Origin: Flavobacteriales bacterium
GTDB taxonomy: Bacteria; Bacteroidota; Bacteroidia; Flavobacteriales; BACL11
Assembly: GCA_018645865.1 (NCBI GenBank)
Contig: JABGVU010000079.1
Span: 1 to 38,597 of the forward strand
Reading direction: 5' to 3'
DNA: 38,597 nt
Shown here in pieces: positions 18,819 through 27,330 of this stretch. Within the stretch, counting starts at the first letter, position 1, and every line of letters starts with the position of its first letter. The position numbers and the translations under genes were made by a program. Under the pieces are notes generated by a model, which was given only the letters and a program-made list of their open reading frames with translations, did not search any database and had not been told where the DNA came from.

Positions 18819-19769
18819 TTACTGCACTGTAAATGTAAAGTGTTTGACAATATTATAATCCGATCCATTAGATGGAATTTCGGTAACCGGATTAATATCA
18901 TCTTTTACAAATATCTTAATAAAAACAATATCCCCAGAATTATAAGATGACATATCTAGTGTGTACTTATGATAAAAATCATCAGTTGCACTTCCATAAT
19001 ATCCTGTTTCATTTTTAGGTGGTGTAATAATTCCCAAAGGAAATTCAGGTTTATTTTCAAAATTAAATAAATTTGTAGAAAATTTAATTTTATTATAACT
19101 TAGTTGATTAGAAGTTAAAATATCATCCTGAACCGAGAACCATAAATCAATTGAATTAGCTGTTGCAGGCACATATATCGTACCTCTAGGCAGCTCCCTT
19201 GGCAAAGGAGTATTTTGCCCTGTAACAAAAGCGATTGCACCTCTCATTTCAGGAATATTATTGGGTTGCAAAGGTGAATTACCAAATATATCTTTTGCTC
19301 CATTATCAATCCAATCTTTTATATTTTGAATATATTCTTCCTTATGATCATACCAATAATGCTCAGGGTTATATTCTGCTGAGAGTGGCATAATTCCTGA
19401 TATACCGTCAATATCTTCAATTAACCTTTTGTACAAGATTGACTTATCAGAACTGCTTGGCTTTACTCTAAACTCATAAGCATTTGTATTATCATTTTTT
19501 ATTACTGGTTGATAAACAAGCGTGTTGTACGAACTTTCAATAGTCCTAAAGTCAGGTTCAAAAGTTCCATCATGACAACCCGAATTTGCACAAGTAGGAA
19601 TAAAAATATTATTATGAAGTGCTTGAATAGTAGTTGGATCAGAGAAGTAATTTACAGTTGTGTCTTCAGGAGGATTCAAATTAGAATTATCATAAGGGTT
19701 AATTTCTCCATCTTTCTTACAGGCATGAAAAACAAGAGCAACTATAATTATATAAAGACTCTTTCTCAT
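18819..19769 (-). CDS. Lipoprotein with cytochrome-c-like (PSCyt1-like) segment
   Basis: Lipobox VFHACKKDGE; FIPTCANSGCHDGTFEPDF (CX4CH) followed by IMPLSAEYN...YIQNIKDWIDNGAKD. Confidence 0.65.
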   Translation of the reverse strand: MRKSLYIIIVALVFHACKKDGEINPYDNSNLNPPEDTTVNYFSDPTTIQALHNNIFIPTCANSGCHDGTFEPDFRTIESSYNTLVYQPVIKNDNTNAYEFRVKPSSSDKSILYKRLIEDIDGISGIMPLSAEYNPEHYWYDHKEEYIQNIKDWIDNGAKDIFGNSPLQPNNIPEMRGAIAFVTGQNTPLPRELPRGTIYVPATANSIDLWFSVQDDILTSNQLSYNKIKFSTNLFNFENKPEFPLGIITPPKNETGYYGSATDDFYHKYTLDMSSYNSGDIVFIKIFVKDDINPVTEIPSNGSDYNIVKHFTFTVQ

Positions 19770-19771
19770 TT

Positions 19772-21103
19772 TTATATCAAATCAAATAAGGAGTTATTAC
19801 TAGCCGTAAGTCCTGCACCCATCATCTCATTTTTAAACCCTAAAATCTCAGCTATTGTTGGTGTAATATTTACAATATCTCCAATTTGATTATTTTCATT
19901 TCCTATTGTTAGATTCGAATCAACTCCAGGACCAATCACCATGTTAAAGATCCTTCTACTATTAGCATCTGAATGATCAAAGCCAGTAAAAGCATTAGCA
20001 TCAACAATATTATTCGATTCTAAATTTCTACCATGTTCTGGCGAAACAATTAAAGTTGTGTTATTAGCCATTTCAGGTATATTATTTTGAATATAATCCC
20101 ATAAATGACCAACAGCATGATCAGTTGCGTGCAAACTTTTTAAGTAGCCTGAGAAATCAGAATGACAGGCATCTACAGATGATAAATAAACTACTGAAAA
20201 CGTAGGTCTGAAACGTTTTAGCACTTCACAAGCATAACCTATAGTTTGTCCATCTCTATTGCCTCCAACTGGAGGATGAACAATTGTTCCATTTTCTTTT
20301 TTCTCAAACATATCTTTTACAAATTGCTTAATCTCTGCTTTTTCTTCTTCAGTATTACCAATATTAGGCAAAGGTTTCCCTTGTGAATACCATACATTGT
20401 CTAAAAAATATTTCATTTTATACATAGGGTCCAACTCATCTTCAGGATGATATATTTTTGCATTTTTAAGATGCTTTTCTCCATCATCACCAAAAGTAAT
20501 TGTAGGCGCTAAAAAATTAGCTCCAAATTGAGAGCCATAATCAGGGTGTAAACTATAATCCAATAAAGGCAGTGAATTACCAATTCCATTTCCTATAAAC
20601 CAAGTTTTTGTTGCCTTTACCCCTTGATGTCTTCTGAGATATTCAAATATCGTTGGCATTGAAGGTTTCATTCTCAAGCCTTGAGAATATAAATAATTTC
20701 CGGTCAACAAAGTATTTACTCCAGCATAATGACCAACTGTTGATGCATTTACTTCTTTGAATAAAGTGCCTTGTTGCTGTAAAGTTTGAGATAATAATTT
20801 AGGGATTGGAGTGTCTCCGCTTATTATTCCATCTGTACCGTAAACAATCTTATCAGTGGGTGGCGCTCCATCAAACATGTTATACATAATATTTCCAGCA
20901 CTTGGATAATCTTGACTATCATCTAAATATCTTTGTAAAATAGATTCTTGCTGCCTAACTCCTCCTGCAAATGCAACAAAAACAACATGATCGGCCATAC
21001 GACTTCCAGTTGCAGCAAACAATCTACCACTTGGCAAAATAAAAGGAGCTGTGATAGCAGCAGCACCTAAGGCTGTATTTTTTAAAAAATTTCTTCTTTT
21101 CAT
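19772..21103 (-). CDS. Tat-exported alkaline-phosphatase-superfamily / DUF1501-like protein
   Basis: Tat signal MKRRNFLKNTALGAAAITAPFILPSG; VNTLLTGNY, SSVDACHSDF, TTLIVSPEHGRN, FDHSDANSRRIFNMVIGPGV; ATG at 21103 is preferred over 21124 because it gives a clean Tat signal. Confidence 0.7.
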   Translation of the reverse strand: MKRRNFLKNTALGAAAITAPFILPSGRLFAATGSRMADHVVFVAFAGGVRQQESILQRYLDDSQDYPSAGNIMYNMFDGAPPTDKIVYGTDGIISGDTPIPKLLSQTLQQQGTLFKEVNASTVGHYAGVNTLLTGNYLYSQGLRMKPSMPTIFEYLRRHQGVKATKTWFIGNGIGNSLPLLDYSLHPDYGSQFGANFLAPTITFGDDGEKHLKNAKIYHPEDELDPMYKMKYFLDNVWYSQGKPLPNIGNTEEEKAEIKQFVKDMFEKKENGTIVHPPVGGNRDGQTIGYACEVLKRFRPTFSVVYLSSVDACHSDFSGYLKSLHATDHAVGHLWDYIQNNIPEMANNTTLIVSPEHGRNLESNNIVDANAFTGFDHSDANSRRIFNMVIGPGVDSNLTIGNENNQIGDIVNITPTIAEILGFKNEMMGAGLTASNNSLFDLI

Positions 21104-21104
21104 A

Positions 21105-21587
21105 TTAATAAAACTGATATTCATTAGACAAAGAAAATGCAGAATACACCATCTCTACTGATACATCAGGATGTGATGCAAAAAAAAATAAGAAGAATTC
21201 TCGTTCTGCCTCTGTTAAATCGCGTACATAAAACCGCTTATAGGTTTGTTCAATAAAAGCATTAACATCAGTCCTCATAAGTGAATCAGATGGCATGGTG
21301 ACTGCTGATTTATTCATAAAATTACTTAAGATTATTTCATGAGCAACTTCTTTATCTCCAATTGATTCAATACAGTTTGTAATCTCTACTAATTCATTTG
21401 CTGACAAAGCCTTTTGAAACAAATTAGCGTATAAGATAGAGATATATTGAGATATAGTTTTTAACTTATTTTTATTTGCATTATATGAAGTTGCGTTCAC
21501 TTGGTTTACATCATAAATAATATCATCCTTCTTACAAGATGTCGCTAATACTGATAAACAGAAAAATAATAGAGTTATCTTTTTCAT
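21105..21587 (-). CDS. Lipoprotein with YxxLxxRxLTxxE-like helical motifs (160 aa)
   Basis: Lipobox LATSCKKDD; ILYANLFQKALSANELVEI and QTYKRFYVRDLTEAEREFF. Confidence 0.6.
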   Translation of the reverse strand: MKKITLLFFCLSVLATSCKKDDIIYDVNQVNATSYNANKNKLKTISQYISILYANLFQKALSANELVEITNCIESIGDKEVAHEIILSNFMNKSAVTMPSDSLMRTDVNAFIEQTYKRFYVRDLTEAEREFFLFFFASHPDVSVEMVYSAFSLSNEYQFY

Positions 21588-21593
21588 AAGCGA

Positions 21594-22508
21594 TTAGTTA
21601 AAGTGAGCATATTCATCTGTTTTCATTATTGCTCTTTGCATTTTCTGAAAATCTTTATCCACAAAATAAGTTTCCATTAAAACAGTTGTTTCTTGAGTAG
21701 TTGGATTTCTTGCTAACAAAGTACCAAAACACCATACAATAGTACCTTCATAAAATTCTTTAGTATTACAAATAAGATGTGTAAAATCACCTTTATTATT
21801 GACTGATCCTCCTAGTACTATTTGAGCAGTATTATCTTCAATAATCTTATATACCTCATCAAATTCATACTGTGTTGGATAACGAAAAAGAAGATTGTCA
21901 AAAGCAGCATTAATAAAATTAAAAGTATTCATGTTAATATTATCATAAACTGAATTGAAAATCATTCTTCTATGCATCTCATTGATTTCAATAAACCCGT
22001 TATAGTATTGCAATTCAGATATTAAAACATTATTTAGTTTATGATAATTTACAAGTTTCTTATTAGCATCCAGCATATTGCCATTAACTGAATCAACTAA
22101 ATAAGCCGAATAATGATTACCTAATTGAGACTCTATATAATTATTAGAAGCCCCCTCAATTAATCGTACTTTTATCATATCATACATCCTATGATAATAT
22201 GCAAATTTATAAGATGAATCTCCTTCGATAAAACTGGTATCAGATTGTAGTTTTATTATCAAGTCGCCCCTACTTTCTAAAGTAATATCTTTATCTTTTA
22301 AAAACTGAACATCATTTTCCATTTCTATATCAAAAGGCTCTCTTCCAAGCAAGTCAATATATAATCGGTTTACATAATTTTCCAACAACAAAGTAGGAAT
22401 TTCACCATAATATGGTGCATCATTATCATTAATGATTTCAACATCATTCTTACAGGACAATAAGCCAATAAAGAAAAGATATATATATAAAACTTTATTG
22501 CGCATCAT
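21594..22508 (-). CDS. Lipoprotein with DUF1549/DUF4214-like motifs (304 aa)
   Basis: Lipobox FIGLLSCKND; VNRLYIDLLGREPFDIEMENDVQFLKD; FDNLLFRYPTQYEFDEV; CFGTLLARNPTTQETTVL. Confidence 0.6.
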   Translation of the reverse strand: MMRNKVLYIYLFFIGLLSCKNDVEIINDNDAPYYGEIPTLLLENYVNRLYIDLLGREPFDIEMENDVQFLKDKDITLESRGDLIIKLQSDTSFIEGDSSYKFAYYHRMYDMIKVRLIEGASNNYIESQLGNHYSAYLVDSVNGNMLDANKKLVNYHKLNNVLISELQYYNGFIEINEMHRRMIFNSVYDNINMNTFNFINAAFDNLLFRYPTQYEFDEVYKIIEDNTAQIVLGGSVNNKGDFTHLICNTKEFYEGTIVWCFGTLLARNPTTQETTVLMETYFVDKDFQKMQRAIMKTDEYAHFN

Positions 22509-22523
22509 ATTTAAACTATTATC

Positions 22524-23540
22524 TTATTCTATAACTATGCTTTTTTCTACTGTTCCGTCATCATAGATATAAAAGAGTACCTCATTCTTAGTCCCTTTTG
22601 TTTCTCTTCCTAATAGGTCAGTTATTTTAAGAAGTTTTTTGTTTGTAGTTTGCTCCTCTATTGCACTTACTGTACAAACAGAAGTGCAAATGGCTTGAAT
22701 AAGATACATTCCCATTCCTGTTCCAGGATCTACACAAGCATTTCCAATACAATCCCAAGATGGAACTGGAGGAATAACAATACAAGAATCTAATATACAA
22801 TCATTAAGGGTAGTATATTGACCATTGCCTGTCAAAGGATCTATACAAGCACCATTAACACAATCCCAAGATGGGGCTGGAGGCATAACATTACAAGAAT
22901 CTAATACACAATCATTAAAGGTAGGATATTGACCATTACCTGTCAAAGGATCTATACAAGCACCATTAACACAATCCCAAGATGGAACTGGTGGCATACA
23001 TGCAAGTAAGCATGCAGTAGCTGAAAGGTACTGACCATTACCTGTTAAAGGATCTATACAAGCACCATTAACACAATCCCAAGATGGAATTGGAGGCACA
23101 CAAGGTAATAATTGACCGTTAGGACCAATAGCAGATGTATAAGTAAATATTCCATTATACATAGCAATACAATCATTATTATAAATATTTCCATCACATC
23201 CACATACAGGAGCGTACATCATATTACAAGGTCCTACTCCGCCAGTCGGAATGCAACTTTCGCAAATTGTAGTATCACAACCTGTTATAATATCAGTAAC
23301 AGTTACGCACCAACCTGAGTAAAATGGTTTTTGACTAGAAGAACCTATTGTACCGTCATTCCAAACATAAGTATATTGTGAGATTCCATTAACAGACACA
23401 TGCATCATTATAGTTGATGATGATGTAAAGTCAATGTAATTACTGACTCCAGAGAGTGAGCAAGGACCTGTTTGAGCTAGAACATTAGAAGTTGAAAATG
23501 CTAGTAGAAAAGCAAATAGTAAAGTATAGAAGTTTTTCAT
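22524..23540 (-). CDS. Secreted Kazal-like domain protein with four PSWDCxxxACxDPxTGxGxY repeats and T9SS-like C-terminal sorting segment
   Basis: Signal peptide; CNMMYAPVCGCDGNIYNNDCIAMYNG; four repeats; C-term KLLKITDLLGRETKGTKNEVLFYIYDDGTVEKSIVIE. Confidence 0.8.
   Translation of the reverse strand: MKNFYTLLFAFLLAFSTSNVLAQTGPCSLSGVSNYIDFTSSSTIMMHVSVNGISQYTYVWNDGTIGSSSQKPFYSGWCVTVTDIITGCDTTICESCIPTGGVGPCNMMYAPVCGCDGNIYNNDCIAMYNGIFTYTSAIGPNGQLLPCVPPIPSWDCVNGACIDPLTGNGQYLSATACLLACMPPVPSWDCVNGACIDPLTGNGQYPTFNDCVLDSCNVMPPAPSWDCVNGACIDPLTGNGQYTTLNDCILDSCIVIPPVPSWDCIGNACVDPGTGMGMYLIQAICTSVCTVSAIEEQTTNKKLLKITDLLGRETKGTKNEVLFYIYDDGTVEKSIVIE
22668..23096 (-). repeat. Four tandem coding repeats (~33-37 aa each; CX4C-X15-CX3/4C)
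   Basis: PPIPSWDCVNGACIDPLTGNGQY..., PPVPSWDCVNGACIDPLTGNGQY..., PPAPSWDCVNGACIDPLTGNGQY..., PPVPSWDCIGNACVDPGTGMGMY...; first three nearly identical at DNA level. Confidence 0.9.
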
Positions 23541-23549
23541 TGTAATTTA

Positions 23550-23580
23550 TTTAATTAATTGGTAAATGTAATTAATTAAA
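23550..23580. repeat. Perfect inverted repeat TTTAATTAATT-N9-AATTAATTAAA upstream of surface operon
   Basis: Direct reading: 11-bp arms, 9-nt spacer, ends 10 nt from the operon's first start codon. Confidence 0.75.
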
Positions 23581-23636
23581 GAATACAATACAAATTAAAT
23601 ATTGATTTCCTAAATAATTCTTATTCGCTCAACATA

Positions 23637-24374
23637 TTATCTAGCAAACAAAAACTCTGATTTTTCAGTTTCTTCTGTAAATTGATAACCCAAATTTGAA
23701 AACGATTTTAAACTCTCAGATTTTTTTATTTTATTTTTAATAATAAAATTCGCCATCTCTCCTCTAGCTTTTTTAGCGAAAAAAGAAATCACCTTTAATT
23801 TTCCAGTTTTAAAATCCTTAAAAACAGGAGTAATTACAGGGTTAATAAATTTATTGAGATGAATTGCTTTACTATATTCCTCTGACGCTAAGTTAATAAT
23901 CTCCTCTCCCTTTTCTAGTTCCTCTTTAAGAGATTGATGTAACTTTTCACCCCAAAATTTATATAAATTATTTCCAGTTTTGGTTATTAGTTTTGTTCCC
24001 ATTTCTAAACGATAAGGATAAATTAAATCTTTCGGCTTTAACAAACCATATAATCCTGATAATATTCGCAGGTTTTCTTGTGCAAAGTCTAATTCAATAT
24101 TAGAAAATGTTTCTGCTTTCAATCCTTGGTAAACACCTCCTTTAAACATAAATAAAGCTTGCCCTACATCTTTAGCATTCCACTGCTGAAATCTTTTCCA
24201 ATTTAATTGAGCTAAATTATCACTCAAATTCATCAAACTTTTTATATCGCTTACTGTATAAGTTTTTAATTCCTTTACTAGATAATTAGCTTCTTCTAAA
24301 AACTGATTAGATGTTCCTTTAGTAATAAAATTATCAGTAGCAAGTTTTTTAGCTGGAGAAATAATTATCTTCAT
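23637..24374 (-). CDS. yaaA: Peroxide stress protein YaaA (UPF0246)
   Basis: MKIIISPAKKLA, FKGGVYQGLKAETFS, LRILSGLYGLLKPKDLIYPYRLEMGTKL, ISFFAKKARGEMANFII. Confidence 0.95.
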   Translation of the reverse strand: MKIIISPAKKLATDNFITKGTSNQFLEEANYLVKELKTYTVSDIKSLMNLSDNLAQLNWKRFQQWNAKDVGQALFMFKGGVYQGLKAETFSNIELDFAQENLRILSGLYGLLKPKDLIYPYRLEMGTKLITKTGNNLYKFWGEKLHQSLKEELEKGEEIINLASEEYSKAIHLNKFINPVITPVFKDFKTGKLKVISFFAKKARGEMANFIIKNKIKKSESLKSFSNLGYQFTEETEKSEFLFAR

Positions 24375-24414
24375 TCTTATATTGTATTATTGCACAAAAT
24401 TATCAATTTAATTC

Positions 24415-25290
24415 ATGTATACCATACTAAAGAAATATAAACTAACTTCACTACACTTAATGGTAGTTATTTTAGGATTGACTGGAGTATTTGGGAAATT
24501 AATTTCATTAAGTGCAATTCATTTAGTTTGGTACAGAATGGGTATCGCTTTTATTAGTATTGCTGTCTTTCTCGCTTTTAAAAAACAATTATTTAGTGTT
24601 AGCAAAAAAGATCTTATTGGCCTTTTAGGTGTTGGTGCTTTAGTTACCTTTCATTGGTTATGCTTTTTTGAGTCAATAAAAGTGTCAACTGTATCAGTTG
24701 CTGTAGTTTGTCTAGCCACCTCATCTCTGTTTTCAGCATTGATTGAACCTTTTTTTTTCAAAAGAAGATTTCTTTTTTATGAAGTAATAATGGGTGTAGT
24801 AGTAGTATTAGCATTAGCCTTTATTATGGGGGCTGAAACTAAGTACTTTTGGGGATATTTTTATGGTATAATAGCTGCTTTGCTTGCTACTCTATTTACT
24901 TTGTTTAATGCTAAGTATATCAATAAAGTTGGAGCTGCAAAAATTACAATGATTGAAATGCTTTCTGGCGTAATAATTATCAGTTGCATTTTATTTTCCC
25001 AACAAGATTACACTGTATTCACAACTAGAATCTCCATTACTGATCTAACATACCTTATTGTTTTAGGAACGCTTTGTACTGCAATGGTTTTTGTTTGGTT
25101 GACCGAAATCATGAGACACATTACTCCCTTTTCATTAATAATGGCAATAAACATGGAGCCAATTTACAGCATTTTATTAGCACTTTTGATTTTTAAAGAA
25201 TCTGAACTTATGAGCCCTTCATTTTATATAGGAGGTAGCATTATCATTGGTGTTATATTTTTGGAAGGTTATCTTAAAAATAAACAATAG
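24415..25290 (+). CDS. EamA/DMT-family transporter
   Basis: Ten predicted hydrophobic segments; SAIHLVWYRMGIAFI, TFHWLCFFESIKVSTVSVAV, MAINMEPIYSILLALLIF. Confidence 0.88.
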   Translation: MYTILKKYKLTSLHLMVVILGLTGVFGKLISLSAIHLVWYRMGIAFISIAVFLAFKKQLFSVSKKDLIGLLGVGALVTFHWLCFFESIKVSTVSVAVVCLATSSLFSALIEPFFFKRRFLFYEVIMGVVVVLALAFIMGAETKYFWGYFYGIIAALLATLFTLFNAKYINKVGAAKITMIEMLSGVIIISCILFSQQDYTVFTTRISITDLTYLIVLGTLCTAMVFVWLTEIMRHITPFSLIMAINMEPIYSILLALLIFKESELMSPSFYIGGSIIIGVIFLEGYLKNKQ

Positions 25291-25293
25291 TTT

Positions 25294-25324
25294 TTTGTAT
25301 TATTCGTTTTGATTCTTAATTTTG
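25294..25324 (+). promoter_or_regulatory. Bacteroidetes promoter TTTG-N19-TAATTTTG
   Basis: TTTG at 25294-25297, TAATTTTG at 25317-25324; 19-nt spacing; upstream of 25343 gene. Confidence 0.7.
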
Positions 25325-25342
25325 CGGACTTAAAAATATATT

Positions 25343-26821
25343 ATGAGAAAAATAACGTTACTATTTATCCTTTGCTTAATCATAGCATCTCTGTCTTATT
25401 CACAAAATAAATTTGGTAAAAAGAAAATTAACAAAGAGGTAATAGGTTATACTATTAGTGGCAAAATAGAAGGACTCCAAGACACCTCAGTTATGTTGGC
25501 TTATTACTTTGGAGGAAAACAATATGCTACAGATACTACAGAAGTGGTAAACGGAAAATTTTCCTTTGAAGGAAAAAGAGAATTACAAGGAGGAATGTAT
25601 TTAGTTGTATTAGCAGATCAAAAATACTTTGATATCATAGTATCAGAACAGCATTTTTCATTCTCAACTAAACTTGATGATTTAATTGGCAGTATGTCTT
25701 TTGAAAACTCAAATGAAAACCCTCCTTTTTATGAGTATTTAAATTTTATTACTCAAATGCAGAAAGAAGTAACACCAATAAGAAAGCAACTTGAAACTGC
25801 AGAAGGAGATGCAAAAAAAGTATTACAAGAAAAAGCTCATGCTATTGATGTAAAAGTAAAAAAGTTCAGGTCAGATTTTATGATAAATAATAAGGATAAA
25901 TTTTTCTCAAAAATTGTTACTGCAACTACTGAAATTGAAATCCCAGAATCACCATTAGATAGCACAGGTAATCCTGACAAAACATTTCCATACAGATTTT
26001 ATAAAAAGCACTTTTGGGATAATATTGATTTCTCTGACGCAAGAATGCTAAGAACGCCTATTTTCTTTAACAAGATGGAGCAGTACTTGGATAAATTAAC
26101 AGTAAAACACCCAGATTCTATTAATGTTTCTGCTGATATTCTTATTGAACTTTCAAAATCAAATGGGGATATTTTTCAATATGTAGTATCCTATATAACT
26201 TCAACCTATGAAAGATCAAAAATTATGGGAATGGATGCTGTTTTTGTACATATGGTAGAAAAATATTACATCACTAATGAATGTGATTGGGTGGATTCAA
26301 CACAGTTGGTTAAAATTGCGGATAGAGCCCAAAAAATAGCACCCAACTTAATTGGTAGAAAAGCATCAGAATTTCTTGATTTTTACGGAAGACCTTTCAT
26401 GAAAGATACTTTAGGAATAACACATACAATTCAAGAAATTAAGGCTGACTATACAGTATTAGTATTTTTTGGCCCTACATGTGGGCATTGTAAAAAAGAA
26501 ATTCCTAAAATTAAACATAATGTAGACTCATTAATATCAGTTGGATATAATATAAAGACCTTAGCTGTAGCAACAGAATTTGACAAGAAAGAATGGAAGA
26601 AATTTATCAATAAACAAGAAACTGGCGATTGGATAAATGTAGCAGACATTAATCATGATGATGAAGGAAATCCTGTAGCAAGTAGTGATTGGAGAGATAA
26701 ATATGACATCTACTCTACTCCTGTTATTTATTTATTAGATAAAGATAAAAAGATAATTGCTAAAAGAATTTCGCATAATCAAATTGTTGAAATACTTGAA
26801 AGATTAGAAAATAATAAGTAA
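25343..26821 (+). CDS. TlpA/thioredoxin-like disulfide reductase with DUF4369- and DUF5106-like regions
   Basis: Signal peptide; YTISGKIEGLQDTSVMLAYYFGGKQY...; FFGPTCGHCKKEIPKI (CxxC). Confidence 0.85.
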   Translation: MRKITLLFILCLIIASLSYSQNKFGKKKINKEVIGYTISGKIEGLQDTSVMLAYYFGGKQYATDTTEVVNGKFSFEGKRELQGGMYLVVLADQKYFDIIVSEQHFSFSTKLDDLIGSMSFENSNENPPFYEYLNFITQMQKEVTPIRKQLETAEGDAKKVLQEKAHAIDVKVKKFRSDFMINNKDKFFSKIVTATTEIEIPESPLDSTGNPDKTFPYRFYKKHFWDNIDFSDARMLRTPIFFNKMEQYLDKLTVKHPDSINVSADILIELSKSNGDIFQYVVSYITSTYERSKIMGMDAVFVHMVEKYYITNECDWVDSTQLVKIADRAQKIAPNLIGRKASEFLDFYGRPFMKDTLGITHTIQEIKADYTVLVFFGPTCGHCKKEIPKIKHNVDSLISVGYNIKTLAVATEFDKKEWKKFINKQETGDWINVADINHDDEGNPVASSDWRDKYDIYSTPVIYLLDKDKKIIAKRISHNQIVEILERLENNK

Positions 26822-26823
26822 GC

Positions 26824-27330
26824 TTACAACATTACTTCAGTCGCACCAGCATCCTTAGACAGATAAAAGCGTAAATTATAGTTACGTAATAATTTATGTA
26901 CTTCAGCTTTAAGACTGCCAGTTCCTATTCCGTGTACAATAATTAGTTTCTGATAATTGCTGTTTAATGCCTTTTCAATTCTTAGATGACATTCATTCAA
27001 TTGAATCTGAACAATTTCAAAATTATCCAAATACTGATAACTTTCACTTAAAAGTTCAATATGTAAGTCTATTTTTAAAACGTTAGCACTTTTATCTCGT
27101 TTAAAAGAATTACTTGACTTATTATCACTATCCTTTTGATGAAAGTAATTGCCGTAAGCTATATCCTTATCCGTATTTATTTCAATTTTCACTAAATCTT
27201 TTACAGAAGCCAATACATCAAAACCATCTTCAGTTTGTACGGTTACCTTGTAAGCAGAATTAATTTTAACTATTTCTCCTTTCTGATTTTCAGTTTTGAA
27301 AAGAATTTTATCGCCAAGTTGAAATTGCAT
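26824..27330 (-). CDS. Smr-domain protein (DUF2027-like)
   Basis: KIDLHIELL...LIIVHGIGTGSLKAEVHKLLR. Confidence 0.8.
   Translation of the reverse strand: MQFQLGDKILFKTENQKGEIVKINSAYKVTVQTEDGFDVLASVKDLVKIEINTDKDIAYGNYFHQKDSDNKSSNSFKRDKSANVLKIDLHIELLSESYQYLDNFEIVQIQLNECHLRIEKALNSNYQKLIIVHGIGTGSLKAEVHKLLRNYNLRFYLSKDAGATEVML

Noticed and set aside
22668-23096. CRISPR array interpretation of the regularly spaced ~100-nt repeats
   Set aside because: Repeats are in frame within one ORF, about 100-110 bp period, with no short spacer structure; they are protein repeats
23112-23318. 68-aa ORF opposite the Kazal-like domain
   Set aside because: Low-complexity Ser/Ile/Thr translation antisense to the Kazal coding region
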